Shown here: positions 10,573-18,204 of the stretch, in pieces
Layout: each line of letters starts with the position of its first letter
How positions within the stretch are numbered: the stretch's first letter is position 1
Assembly (NCBI GenBank): GCA_949825025.1
Contig: OX463786.1
Coordinates: 10,282,387 to 10,346,386 of the forward strand
Source of the DNA: Siphlonurus alternatus
Taxonomy: Eukaryota; Arthropoda; Insecta; Ephemeroptera; Siphlonuridae
Direction: 5' to 3'
Length of the DNA: 64,000 nucleotides
The notes under the pieces: generated by a model
What the model saw: only the letters and a program-made list of their open reading frames with translations
The model's database searches: none
Told to the model about the DNA's origin: nothing
Position numbers and translations under genes: made by a program

Positions 10573-11508
10573 TCATCTATATAAATCTTTTTTGTTGATC
10601 CAGGAATTATGACTATTGTCAAAACCAATATATTTTACAAACAATTTATCACCAGATCTCTTTAGAATATTTTCCACTAAATATACTTCATCAACTTTTG
10701 TTTTTTGAAGTTCTTCTGCATAAAAAGCACCTAGAATAGGCTGACCAAGATAGTCTTCTAGCAGGTAAGTTGCTGGAATTGTATTCTGTACTTTAGTTAT
10801 CTTAAAAAGTTCATTAGACCAAGACTGGTTATAGCCTTTAGTAAATACTCCCTTCTGTTTTGATATTCTTACTCTGTCACCAATCTTAAACTTCGCTGGC
10901 TTTGTAGGTACAACATCTAATTTATATACATTTGAAAGTAAACGCTGTTCATTTTTCCTCGTTACTTGAGCTGGTTTGAGTGAAATAGTGCTATGAACAG
11001 TGTGATTGTAGTTATAAATTAGTTTTGGTAGTAAAGCAAGCCATTTATACGAACCCTGCCTACTAAATTCCTTCCACATCTTATTTTTCAAAGTTCTATT
11101 AAAACGTTCACATACAAATGCCTTCATGGTACTAAAAGTACTATAATGGTTAATATTATATTGCTTCATGAGAGCTGCAAACGTAGAGTTATAAAACTCT
11201 TTTCCCGCATCACTATGGCAATTTTTAGGTATGCGTCCTTGTTTCAGCACACTCTCCATTGCAGCAGACACTTCTTTTGCTGTCTTTTTCTTAACAGGAA
11301 CAGCCCAAGAATATTTTGAAAATATGCAAATTATAGTTAGAATGTAGTTGTAGCCATTGTTGACTCTTGAAAACTTATTCATCTCCACAAGGTCAATTTG
11401 CCAGGTATCGTCTATTCCTTTCATCACAAGCTTTCTTCTTTTGTAGTGGACGCGTGCAGGTTTATGCAGTTCATTTACAATGATATCCTTAATTTTTTTT
11501 TTCTCCAT
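10573..11508 (-). CDS. int: Polinton retroviral-type integrase with chromodomain
   Basis: The 311-residue protein should catalyse insertion of the element, leaving the 6-bp duplication seen at its ends. The core carries the DDE triad in the expected order: D in WQIDLVEM (near 38), D in CHSDAGKEF (near 100) and E in VCERFNRT (near 135). The C-terminal part (about 272-311, VYLVENILKRSGDKLFVKYI then SWINKKDLY) is a chromodomain, typical of Polinton integrases and thought to guide target choice on chromatin. An N-terminal HHCC zinc finger is not evident and may be reduced in this lineage. The start ATG follows an A-rich stretch, and the next minus-strand gene ends only 22 nt upstream. Confidence 0.93.
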   Translation of the reverse strand: MEKKKIKDIIVNELHKPARVHYKRRKLVMKGIDDTWQIDLVEMNKFSRVNNGYNYILTIICIFSKYSWAVPVKKKTAKEVSAAMESVLKQGRIPKNCHSDAGKEFYNSTFAALMKQYNINHYSTFSTMKAFVCERFNRTLKNKMWKEFSRQGSYKWLALLPKLIYNYNHTVHSTISLKPAQVTRKNEQRLLSNVYKLDVVPTKPAKFKIGDRVRISKQKGVFTKGYNQSWSNELFKITKVQNTIPATYLLEDYLGQPILGAFYAEELQKTKVDEVYLVENILKRSGDKLFVKYIGFDNSHNSWINKKDLYR

Positions 11509-11530
11509 TCTTTTTTTTTTTTTTTTAATT

Positions 11531-11932
11531 CTAATTCTCCTTGACGGTTAGCACGTCCTTTATGTCTTCAGACGTCACAGCAATTGAAGTTTCTGAATTG
11601 TGGCTACCATATTTATAATCCAATGAAATGGCAGAAAGGTTTCCAATATCACTGTATAATAAATCATTAACTGTCTTTCTAAATTCAGCCAATGAAGATT
11701 GCTCTTTTTCCACAATGCTTCTTAACGTTTTTTGTTCGTCTTCCAGCTTGCTGCACTTCGAATCAACATAATGTTTGTTTGTTGCATCTTTATCATGAAC
11801 AGGAGGAGTAACATTAACAAGTCTACGATATTTTACATTAATATAATCTTCGCTAACCAACAGAACATTTTCCTCCAAACCTAGTCTTTTTTGAGCATGG
11901 ACTGACATGCGTCCAAACCTGTCAACGTTCAT
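11531..11932 (-). CDS. Polinton coiled-coil protein with tail-fibre-like motif
   Basis: I do not recognise this 133-residue protein by name. A central VNVTPPVHDKDATNKHYVDS stretch resembles the 'P..DATNK.YVD' segment known from phage tail-fibre and collar proteins. Next comes a predicted coiled coil of about 30 residues (SKLEDEQKTLRSIVEKEQSS) and then a polar tail. The layout suggests an oligomeric virion or fibre component, but that is inference. Four nt before the ATG the minus strand reads 'ctttacattag', a possible splice acceptor. It lies between integrase and the DUF8207-like gene on the same strand. Confidence 0.8.
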   Translation of the reverse strand: MNVDRFGRMSVHAQKRLGLEENVLLVSEDYINVKYRRLVNVTPPVHDKDATNKHYVDSKCSKLEDEQKTLRSIVEKEQSSLAEFRKTVNDLLYSDIGNLSAISLDYKYGSHNSETSIAVTSEDIKDVLTVKEN

Positions 11933-11968
11933 GTTTCTAATGTAAAGCCTCTACGTCACCACTTTATT

Positions 11969-12838
11969 TTATTCTATTATAGAAGCTTCTCTCAATTCCT
12001 CAATGATGGCTAGTACCTCATTTTCGTGACTATTATTGCCAGCTGCCTGAGATGCTATTAACAAGCGTAGTCTGTCAACGAGCTCATTTGGGTCATCCCA
12101 GTATTCGTACTTTGGTTTAAATGCATTCATTCCCTGACCTGTAGCACCCCTTTTAAATAAATTCATTATGACTCTTTTATATTTCATTCCTTTATTTGAA
12201 TTTATTTGCCTAGAGGACTCGTAACCCTGTTTATACGCACTTGTAATCGTAAGTAAATTTTTATATGTTTCTAAATCTGCATCATTATAAACTTTTTTAT
12301 CAGGATCTTTTAAAAACAGCAATTCAAACAAGCCAGGTGTTCCTGAATATTTCTTGTCTTTAACATATATACTGTCATCAGCTATAGTGACACGCGTATC
12401 ACCAAGAAGCCAATGATTTCCATCAGAACGTATACCATAAACTTTATCTAGGTCCTTGTCATTTTCTCTTTTAAGATGTAGTAAAACATATTTTTGTGCT
12501 ATACCGCCAAGAGCCCTTGCTCTTTGCTTTGCTTCATATTGTCCTTTTGGTGTATCATAAACATTTTGAGCTGCAGGTATGTCAATTTTCTTTGGTGATT
12601 CTTCATTCTCGGTTTTGTCAAATTCACTTTTCTTATTAAGTGATGTTTTCTTAACAACGTCCTCTTTAATTTTGATTATTTTTGCTAAAGGTTCCAAGAT
12701 TGGTTTAAATGTTTTGTTAAGTTCCTCTTCTTCATTTACCCTGCTCATCTTCAATTTGTTATATTTTTTTCTAATAGCCATGCTGCTGTTTATTATATCT
12801 TTTGTCACAGCTTCTGTTTTTTCTAATGTTCTCTTCAT
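11969..12838 (-). CDS. Polinton DUF8207-like protein
   Basis: This 289-residue protein begins with a charged, probably helical region (about 1-60). A C-terminal domain follows, containing VYGIRSDGNHWLLGDTRVTI, YSGTPGLFELLFLKDPDKKV and a later KGMKYKRVIMNLF segment. This 'G.....LG...V.......Y.GTPGL.ELL' pattern is what I know as DUF8207, which recurs in Maverick/Polinton elements of arthropods and other animals. Its function is unknown to me. The ATG is preceded by 'atcactttag', an acceptor-like site 12 nt upstream. Farther upstream are a TATATAT near 12885 and a CCGTTC motif cluster. Confidence 0.85.
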   Translation of the reverse strand: MKRTLEKTEAVTKDIINSSMAIRKKYNKLKMSRVNEEEELNKTFKPILEPLAKIIKIKEDVVKKTSLNKKSEFDKTENEESPKKIDIPAAQNVYDTPKGQYEAKQRARALGGIAQKYVLLHLKRENDKDLDKVYGIRSDGNHWLLGDTRVTIADDSIYVKDKKYSGTPGLFELLFLKDPDKKVYNDADLETYKNLLTITSAYKQGYESSRQINSNKGMKYKRVIMNLFKRGATGQGMNAFKPKYEYWDDPNELVDRLRLLIASQAAGNNSHENEVLAIIEELREASIIE

Positions 12839-12876
12839 ATTGAATGGGTGCTAAAGTGATTGTAATTATTAATGTG

Positions 12877-12979
12877 GCGTTCAATATATAGTTATATGCC
12901 GTTCCAAACCGTTCAACTACTGTTTTGGAGCGTTTAGTAGCCGTTCAACAGCCGTTCTTAAACCGTTCTTGAACCGTAC
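12877..12979. promoter_or_regulatory. CCGTTC direct-repeat cluster upstream of the DUF8207-like gene
   Basis: Five exact CCGTTC sites occur at 12899, 12909, 12941, 12952 and 12963, with near-matches at 12877, 12930 and 12974. Most sit in an AACCGTTC or GCCGTTCAAC context. They are just upstream, on the minus strand, of a TATATAT and of the start at 12838. The density and position suggest an array of binding sites for a regulator, and AACCGTT resembles a Myb half-site. Confidence 0.6.
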
Positions 12980-13044
12980 AAAATGCCTGTTGACTACTAG
13001 AAGTCGTGTGATGGAATGAGAAATTTCCATCACTTGAGAGGCAT

Positions 13045-13728
13045 TTATACAACATATTCGTCAAAACCTCTCCTGAAACGTCCATTTCTTAAATCGCACT
13101 CTTTGTCTATGGTAATAAAACTAAATTTATCAGACCAACACATTTTACAAATGTCCTTAAACTCTTCAAATGTTATATCTGGCGCAACGTGGTCTTGATA
13201 ACAATGTTTCAGGTTAGTTTCATCTTGTTTAAATAAAATTATTAGGTTTGCATTATCTCTTATCAAATGCTTTGGAACTTTTGCGTACGTTTGACACAGG
13301 TAGAAGGAGTCAATGCACCAATGGCGTCCCATGCTAAAATAGTTCTTCATATTCTCTTGTTTGTCACATATAACATCATCAAAAATAAACACTGAGTTTT
13401 CCTTAGCCTCATTTGGTGAAATAACTTCATTTGTTGAAGAGAATGTTTCATATGTTATTTCTGGTATATTCTTCATGATATCAGCAAGTTGTACGTACTT
13501 TGGCTGGTACAAAGATTTACTATATATATAAAGGTTTTCAAATTTTAGTCCATTTTCATTTGTAAGAAGGCAACACATCATATTTGTCTTTCCTGAAGCT
13601 GAAGGACCGCAAATTAAAGCCCTTATACTGTCTGGAAGTAGAGGTCCATGTTTTTTTCGTACTATTGGCTTTGCAGAACCATCAATATTTTTTATTGGTA
13701 GCCTTACATGTTGCTTTATTAGCTTCAT
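13045..13728 (-). CDS. Polinton FtsK/HerA-type genome-packaging ATPase
   Basis: The ATPase is 227 residues from the ATG at 13728 and should pump DNA into the capsid. The Walker A motif is CGPSASGKT (residues about 39-47) and Walker B is SVFIFDDV (about 113-120). Downstream 'FYLCQTYAKVPKHLIRDNAN' fits the sensor region of A32-like packaging ATPases. An in-frame ATG at 13773 would add 15 hydrophobic residues. I prefer 13728 because Polinton ATPases usually start close to the Walker A strand. The sequence 'attatgctcag' ends 8 nt before this ATG and looks like a splice acceptor. Confidence 0.92.
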   Translation of the reverse strand: MKLIKQHVRLPIKNIDGSAKPIVRKKHGPLLPDSIRALICGPSASGKTNMMCCLLTNENGLKFENLYIYSKSLYQPKYVQLADIMKNIPEITYETFSSTNEVISPNEAKENSVFIFDDVICDKQENMKNYFSMGRHWCIDSFYLCQTYAKVPKHLIRDNANLIILFKQDETNLKHCYQDHVAPDITFEEFKDICKMCWSDKFSFITIDKECDLRNGRFRRGFDEYVV

Positions 13729-13809
13729 TATGAAAACTGAGCATAATATTACACTAGCACTTAATAAATACATACACTTTTTCCTAAAGAGCAAAAAAAA
13801 AATATTTTT

Positions 13810-13903
13810 GGGAGGGTCAGTGATTCGAACCAGTTAACTACATCACTGTCGCTCCTCAGACGTGGATGCAATCGTGTTAACTCGTTCGACCATGACTTCT
13901 CCC
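13810..13903 (-). other. tRNA-like inverted repeat between divergent Polinton genes
   Basis: The two ends pair (GGGAG with CTCCC). GTCATGGTCGAACGAGTTAAC near one end is an imperfect inverted copy of the sequence near the other. The minus strand carries GGTTCGAATCA, a 10/11 match to the Pol III B box, and upstream TGGTCGAACGAG resembles a weak A box. A full cloverleaf does not form: the T stem mismatches and the anticodon arm is poor. It may be a tRNA-Ser-like relic, a Pol III promoter or a palindromic control site. Confidence 0.5.
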
Positions 13904-13957
13904 GAGAAACGTATGAAATTAATATAAATATATTGTGCTGGCAATAGAAGCATCATA

Positions 13958-14737
13958 ATGAAGTCAAGAATTGTTGGAGGTGGTTGGATAACAGACGCTC
14001 TGAGTAAAATACCAGCTGAGTTGCATATACCAGGATATCAATTTTGTGGCCCAAATACAAAGCTTGCTGAACGCATTTCAAAGGGAGAAAAAGGCATTAA
14101 TCCACTTGACAGTGCCTGCCGTGAGCACGACTTGTTTTATTCAAAAACAAAGGATACTTCAGAGCGACATAAGGCAGACAAAATTCTTGAGGACAAGGCT
14201 TGGGAACGTTTTAAATCAACTGACGCATCAGTAGGTGAAAAATTAGCTTCAATGCTTGTTACAGGAGCAATGAAGGCAAAAATTAAAACTGGAGGAGCAC
14301 TTCGGCACGTTAAGAAGACAGACAATTTCAAGACAAACTTGTGCTGTGTTAAAAAAGCTGTTAGATCATCTGGTGTTAAAGACTTGAAAGCTGCCACAAA
14401 GATTGCTCTAAAAGAGGCCCGAAAAAGAATTAAAAAGAAAACAAAGCAGAATACACCAAGAATAATTCCAGTGCCCAAGACTGGTGGTGTGCTACCTTTT
14501 CTCGTACCCCTGATGGCTGCACTTTCAGCTACCGGCGCACTGGCAGGAGGAGCTACAGCTGTTGTCAGAGCTGTTAATGAAGCAAACGCTGCTAGAAAGT
14601 CATTGGATGAAATGAAGAGACATAACGGAACCATGGAAGCAGTAGCATTGGGAAAAAACTCACGAAAGAATGGGTCTGGGTTTTACCTGCAGCCCTACAA
14701 GAATGGTTATGGCTTAGTTATAAAATCAAAAAACTAA
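13958..14737 (+). CDS. PLA2-domain virion protein with pX-like C-terminus
   Basis: The 259-residue protein joins two modules. The N-terminal 70 residues form a viral phospholipase A2-like domain: PGYQFCGPNTKL is the calcium loop and DSACREHDLFY carries the catalytic His-Asp pair, followed by a conserved RHKAD. Domains of this kind in parvovirus VP1 act in entry through membranes. The C-terminal part has a basic stretch (about 130-165) and then GGVLPFLVPLMAALSATGAL, an Ala/Gly hydrophobic segment like Polinton and adenovirus pX-type core proteins. It ends with GSGFYLQPYKNGYGL repeats. The stop overlaps the next gene's ATG. The acceptor-like 'gctggcaatag' ends 10 nt before the start. Confidence 0.85.
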   Translation: MKSRIVGGGWITDALSKIPAELHIPGYQFCGPNTKLAERISKGEKGINPLDSACREHDLFYSKTKDTSERHKADKILEDKAWERFKSTDASVGEKLASMLVTGAMKAKIKTGGALRHVKKTDNFKTNLCCVKKAVRSSGVKDLKAATKIALKEARKRIKKKTKQNTPRIIPVPKTGGVLPFLVPLMAALSATGALAGGATAVVRAVNEANAARKSLDEMKRHNGTMEAVALGKNSRKNGSGFYLQPYKNGYGLVIKSKN

Positions 14738-15102
14738 TGTGTGTGCTGCCAGACAAACCTCTATCAGATATTGATTTAAAACATGCTGTTAAATTACTTA
14801 AAATAAAGAATTTTAGAAATGTCTTTATGAGAGACAATTTACCACTTAAACCTTGGCGCCAAGAATGTGGAATAATAAATTTAGATGGCAGCACTGGCCC
14901 TGGAACTCATTGGATTGTGTACCGTAAAGTTTTAAGTAATGTTTACTACTTTGATTCATTTGGCAATTTACTGCCCAGTTCAGAGTTTCTCAATTACATG
15001 AAAAATTGTAATGTATATTATAATAGAAAAAGCTACCAAACATATGATTCTGTAATTTGTGGACATTTATGTCTTCTTTATTTATGTACAAATAACGAAT
15101 AA
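14737..15102 (+). CDS. Adenovirus-type maturation cysteine protease
   Basis: The protease is 121 residues and should cleave capsid or core precursors during maturation. The triad elements are in order: His in GPGTHWIVY (near 60), Asp in YYFDSFGN (near 73) and Cys in VICGHLCLLYL (near 113). An ECGIINLDGSTGPGTHW stretch is characteristic of Polinton proteases. It is shorter than adenovirus proteases (about 200 residues) but contains the whole catalytic core. The ATG shares its A with the preceding stop (TAATG). An AATAAA overlaps its own stop codon, so one transcript could end or continue here. Confidence 0.92.
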   Translation: MCVLPDKPLSDIDLKHAVKLLKIKNFRNVFMRDNLPLKPWRQECGIINLDGSTGPGTHWIVYRKVLSNVYYFDSFGNLLPSSEFLNYMKNCNVYYNRKSYQTYDSVICGHLCLLYLCTNNE

Positions 15103-15122
15103 ATGAAAATATTACTGCAGTC

Positions 15123-15806
15123 ATGTCTCTTACTTTGACGTTGTCACAACCTTCAAATGTTCTCTCTGCTGATTTCTTTCCACCAATAATACTCGATGAA
15201 AATGTAAAATATGAAATTGGGCTTCTCAGTTTTGATAGCTACAACACAATTCCTAATGTTGATGATTCTAATAATAAAATTCATTTAAGTTCTGGAGATA
15301 TTATAACAATTCCTCCTGGAAATTATGAAATAAATGACATTGCTCTTTACCTAGAGAAAAAGTTTAGTGAATTTGGAGAAATATTTCTAATTCAAGCAAA
15401 CAATAATACATTAACATTATCAGTGAAATCTTCAGTAGATATTGACTTTACTCAAAAAGATTCTATTGGCTCTCTCCTTGGCTTCAATAAAAGAGTTTTA
15501 GAGCAAGGAGTAACTCATGCTGCAGATAGAATGGTTGATATAATGAAAGTGCACACAATTGATATAACAAGTAATATATCACGAGGAGCGTATGTAAATG
15601 GTAAACCCTCACATTCATTACATATGTTTTCACCGAAAGCTGGCCCTGGTTTCAAAATAAGAGAGAAACCAAATGATGTTATATACCTTCCAATAGATGG
15701 CACTATAATTGAAAATATAACTCTTAAAATATGTGACCAAGATGGAAATCTTGTCAATTTCAGAGGAGAGCGCATAACAATAAGACTGCACTTAAAAAAG
15801 GCTTAA
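15123..15806 (+). CDS. Polinton minor capsid (penton-like, single jelly-roll) protein
   Basis: The 227-residue protein matches the Polinton single-jelly-roll minor capsid protein, which forms the pentamers at virion vertices. Diagnostic stretches are FFPPIILDENVKYEIGLLSF, ITIPPGNYEINDIA, GAYVNGKPSHSLHMF and the C-terminal NFRGERITIRLHLKKA. The start ATG follows 'attactgcag' by 2 nt, an acceptor-like site. It lies 20 nt after the protease stop and 1 nt before the ATG of the next small ORF, so the genes are packed with no room for separate promoters outside coding sequence. Confidence 0.92.
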   Translation: MSLTLTLSQPSNVLSADFFPPIILDENVKYEIGLLSFDSYNTIPNVDDSNNKIHLSSGDIITIPPGNYEINDIALYLEKKFSEFGEIFLIQANNNTLTLSVKSSVDIDFTQKDSIGSLLGFNKRVLEQGVTHAADRMVDIMKVHTIDITSNISRGAYVNGKPSHSLHMFSPKAGPGFKIREKPNDVIYLPIDGTIIENITLKICDQDGNLVNFRGERITIRLHLKKA

Positions 15807-15807
15807 C

Positions 15808-15963
15808 ATGGGTCTACGTTTTCATAATACATATAATAAAGAAATGCCGCGAGCTTCAAGCATTTCATCTCCAGCAAGCAAGAGGTTAACAACTCAAAAC
15901 TTACTCTTCCTACAACAGATCGGTCTACGTCTGAAGAACAACCATGGACGTCTTAAACCGTGA
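15808..15963 (+). CDS. Small basic Polinton protein (51 residues)
   Basis: This short frame opens 1 nt after the minor-capsid stop (TAACATGG) and runs 20 nt into the major-capsid gene in another frame. The product is Ser/Lys/Arg-rich, with SISSPASKRLTTQNLLFLQQ followed by IGLRLKNNHGR. The 'LT..N..FL...GL' pattern seems familiar from small proteins beside Polinton capsid genes, but I cannot assign a function. It could be a cementing or core peptide. Support comes from the tight spacing, the purine at -3 with G at +4, and the lack of any other use for this gap. Confidence 0.55.
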   Translation: MGLRFHNTYNKEMPRASSISSPASKRLTTQNLLFLQQIGLRLKNNHGRLKP

Positions 15964-17176
15964 TGCTAACTTGGAGTTTGATACAAAAATAACTAGCTAT
16001 GAATATCATAATCATGAAGCATATGCTGGTACAAAGTACGATAATAACGATGAAATTAGAATTGAAGTAAAAGACCTTGACTTGTACACGCATCCTTGCA
16101 AAAGCTATTTATACCTTGAAGGCAAGGTTTTAAAAACAGACAAAACTCCTCCTACTCATACCAAGCTTGTAAATAATGCTTTTGCTCATATGTTTTCTGA
16201 GATTAGATACCTAATAAATGGAGTTGAAGTAGACAAAGTTAGAAATGTAGGTTATACTAGCACCATCAAAGGTTTGGCCTTGTTTACACCCAGCAAAGTA
16301 AATCGATTATCTAATGCAGGTTGGTCTATTAAGCCTACTTCAACTTTGCTAAATACTGATGGATCTTTTAATGCTTTGGTACCACTCAATACTTTACTTG
16401 GTGTGTTTGAAGACCATACAAAGCTAATGATAAATTGTAAACAAGAACTTGTCTTATTTCGGGCACAAAATGATTTGAATTGTATAATTTCTCAAGAGGT
16501 CGGGGAGGGGGAGGCAGCTGTCGTTGAAAATGTTGTGCTAGAAATTTCAAAGTTAGCGTGGCGGGTTCCTCATGTACAAGTAGATGATGAAACAAAGTTG
16601 AATTTACTCTCGTTTCTCAAGGCTGACAAGTCTCTTTTAATTGGATTTCGAAGTTGGTACTCCGCAGAAAATCCCATGTTCTCAACATTAAATAAGCTTG
16701 AATGGCAACTTCAAATAACATCAAGTTTAGAGAGACCTAGGCATGTTATTGTAGCTTTACAAACCCAAAAGAGGAATTCATGTACCGCTGATGTTAATAA
16801 ATTTGATCATTGTAGGTTAAGAAATGTAAAATTATATTTAAACGGAAAGAATTTTCCATATGATAACTTGCATTTGAACGTAACTAAAAATCAGTGTGCC
16901 ATATTATATGAAATGTATGCCAACTTTCAAGAATCTTACCATGGAACAGAACCCAGACCATTACTTAATTATGAACATTTCTTAAAGCAGGCTCCACTGG
17001 TTATTATTGACTGTTCAAAGCAAAATGAAACTGTAAAAAGTGGTACGGTTGATGTACGTCTTGAGTTTGAAGCTGAAGAGGACTTTCCACCTGGAACTAC
17101 CGCATTTTGTGTAATAATGCATGACCGCATTGTAGAATACAGTCCTTTGACTGGCGTAGTACGTAAACATGTATAA
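15944..17176 (+). CDS. Polinton double-jelly-roll major capsid protein
   Basis: The 410-residue protein corresponds to the Polinton major capsid protein, which trimerises into hexon-like capsomers. Features in order are: an N-terminal strand (LEFDTKITSYEYH), a first jelly-roll segment with FAHMFSEIRYLINGVEVD, the central RVPHVQVDDETKLNLLSFL, and SLERPRHVIVALQTQKRN leading into the second roll (CRLRNVKLYLNGKNFPYD). The C-terminus reads VRLEFEAEEDFPPGTTAFCV then IMHDRIVEYSPLTG. The start ACCATGG is an excellent Kozak site. The acceptor-like 'cttcctacaacag' ends 25 nt upstream. Length and motif order are complete. Confidence 0.94.
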   Translation: MDVLNRDANLEFDTKITSYEYHNHEAYAGTKYDNNDEIRIEVKDLDLYTHPCKSYLYLEGKVLKTDKTPPTHTKLVNNAFAHMFSEIRYLINGVEVDKVRNVGYTSTIKGLALFTPSKVNRLSNAGWSIKPTSTLLNTDGSFNALVPLNTLLGVFEDHTKLMINCKQELVLFRAQNDLNCIISQEVGEGEAAVVENVVLEISKLAWRVPHVQVDDETKLNLLSFLKADKSLLIGFRSWYSAENPMFSTLNKLEWQLQITSSLERPRHVIVALQTQKRNSCTADVNKFDHCRLRNVKLYLNGKNFPYDNLHLNVTKNQCAILYEMYANFQESYHGTEPRPLLNYEHFLKQAPLVIIDCSKQNETVKSGTVDVRLEFEAEEDFPPGTTAFCVIMHDRIVEYSPLTGVVRKHV

Positions 17177-17223
17177 ATATAAGAAAAATATTGTCTGATG
17201 CCACTTCTTAGCAAAAATTTAAC

Positions 17224-17979
17224 ATGGCAACAGCTGTAATTGACTTCTGCTTAACCTCTGAAGAAAACTCGCTGCTGCCAGGAAGAATCGACAGCATCAA
17301 AGAGCTTTCTGTAGTGGATGTGAGCGCCCAAGCAAGTCAGCAATGGAGATTTATGTCACCAGACTCTGATGTGTCATACAGTCCACTTTCAACAAGCTAC
17401 GATGTTAAATGTACATATATGGGTGGTGAAGTTCCATATAAATATTTGCAAGACATTATAAATAACAAATCTTCAAGATACAAAATATTGTATACATATG
17501 GAGATGAAAAAGTAGAGAGGTTAAAATCTTTACTTAAAAGATCCACCATCTACGACTTACAAGTGCTATTTAATATTGACATCAACATGCTTCCAAAGAC
17601 TAAAGGTACTGAATGTCTGTACCACCATCAGATGAATGCTGGACATGTGTGTCCACATTTGAAAGCACGTCAGCTAGCAAAATGGTGTTACGAAAATTGG
17701 AATAAAATTAATATGCTGGATACTTCTGTTCGACTACAAACATTCAAGGACTGGCATCATGAATCTTTGCCCAAGCTTGACTTGGCTACCTGTGGTTTTG
17801 TGCATACCCCTTCTTCAAAATATAAAAATTTAACTGAATGTATGTTTTGTGGCTTACAAATATTCAACTGGATGGAAAATGACAGTCCAGTAAGTAAGCA
17901 CAGAGCTTTAAATAAGTACTGTTTACTATTTAACTTTGCTATACATGAGGGAATTGATGTTGTTGATACCTCAAACTAG
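17224..17979 (+). CDS. BIR-domain (IAP-like) protein carried by the Polinton
   Basis: The 251-residue protein ends in a baculoviral-IAP-repeat-like domain (about 168-237). It has RLQTFKDW, LATCGFVH, ECMFCGLQIFNW and then H and C spaced exactly C-x2-C-x16-H-x6-C (C206, C209, H226, C233), the zinc signature of BIR domains. The 165-residue N-terminal part matches nothing I know. It contains a possible second metal site (CLYHH...HVCPH) and no RING. BIR proteins of large DNA viruses block caspases or death signalling, so an anti-apoptotic role is plausible but unproven. It is the last plus-strand gene, 47 nt after the major capsid, with 'cacttcttag' 12 nt before the ATG. Confidence 0.8.
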   Translation: MATAVIDFCLTSEENSLLPGRIDSIKELSVVDVSAQASQQWRFMSPDSDVSYSPLSTSYDVKCTYMGGEVPYKYLQDIINNKSSRYKILYTYGDEKVERLKSLLKRSTIYDLQVLFNIDINMLPKTKGTECLYHHQMNAGHVCPHLKARQLAKWCYENWNKINMLDTSVRLQTFKDWHHESLPKLDLATCGFVHTPSSKYKNLTECMFCGLQIFNWMENDSPVSKHRALNKYCLLFNFAIHEGIDVVDTSN

Positions 17980-18056
17980 ACATTTTAATGTTTGTATTAA
18001 TATAAAATATTTTACACTTGATTTTCTTTTTATGTGTTTTAATGTTTCTTGTACTG

Positions 18057-18083
18057 AATAAAAATATTCTCTTTGCAAATAAA
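18057..18083 (+). terminator. Twin polyadenylation signals after the BIR gene
   Basis: AATAAA occurs at 18057-18062 and again at 18078-18083, about 80-100 nt after the last plus-strand stop. A T-rich stretch follows. These probably end the plus-strand late transcripts. Confidence 0.6.
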
Positions 18084-18188
18084 AAACCTTGTTATTATTT
18101 TATATATAATTTTTCCATATGCTTATTATATGTTTCATGTGATATAAAATTAAAATAAGAAGACAGAATATATTTCAATGAAAATAAT

Positions 18189-18194
18189 TTTATT
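18189..18194 (-). terminator. Polyadenylation signal of the minus-strand spliced gene
   Basis: AATAAA on the minus strand lies about 10 nt after the stop codon at 18205. It is converging with the plus-strand signals just to the left. Confidence 0.5.
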
Positions 18195-18204
18195 AATAAA
18201 TTTA

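Noticed and set aside
13728..13794. N-terminal extension of the packaging ATPase
   Set aside because: The longest frame begins at TTG, which is unlikely in an animal. The ATG at 13773 adds only hydrophobic residues, and an acceptor-like site lies just before 13728.
13810..13903. A functional tRNA gene
   Set aside because: The acceptor stem pairs at only five positions, the T stem mismatches and no good anticodon arm forms, so I list it only as tRNA-like.
14137..14634. 165-codon minus-strand frame over the PLA2 gene
   Set aside because: The plus-strand frame has the HD catalytic motif and fits the gene order. The antisense frame has no recognisable feature.
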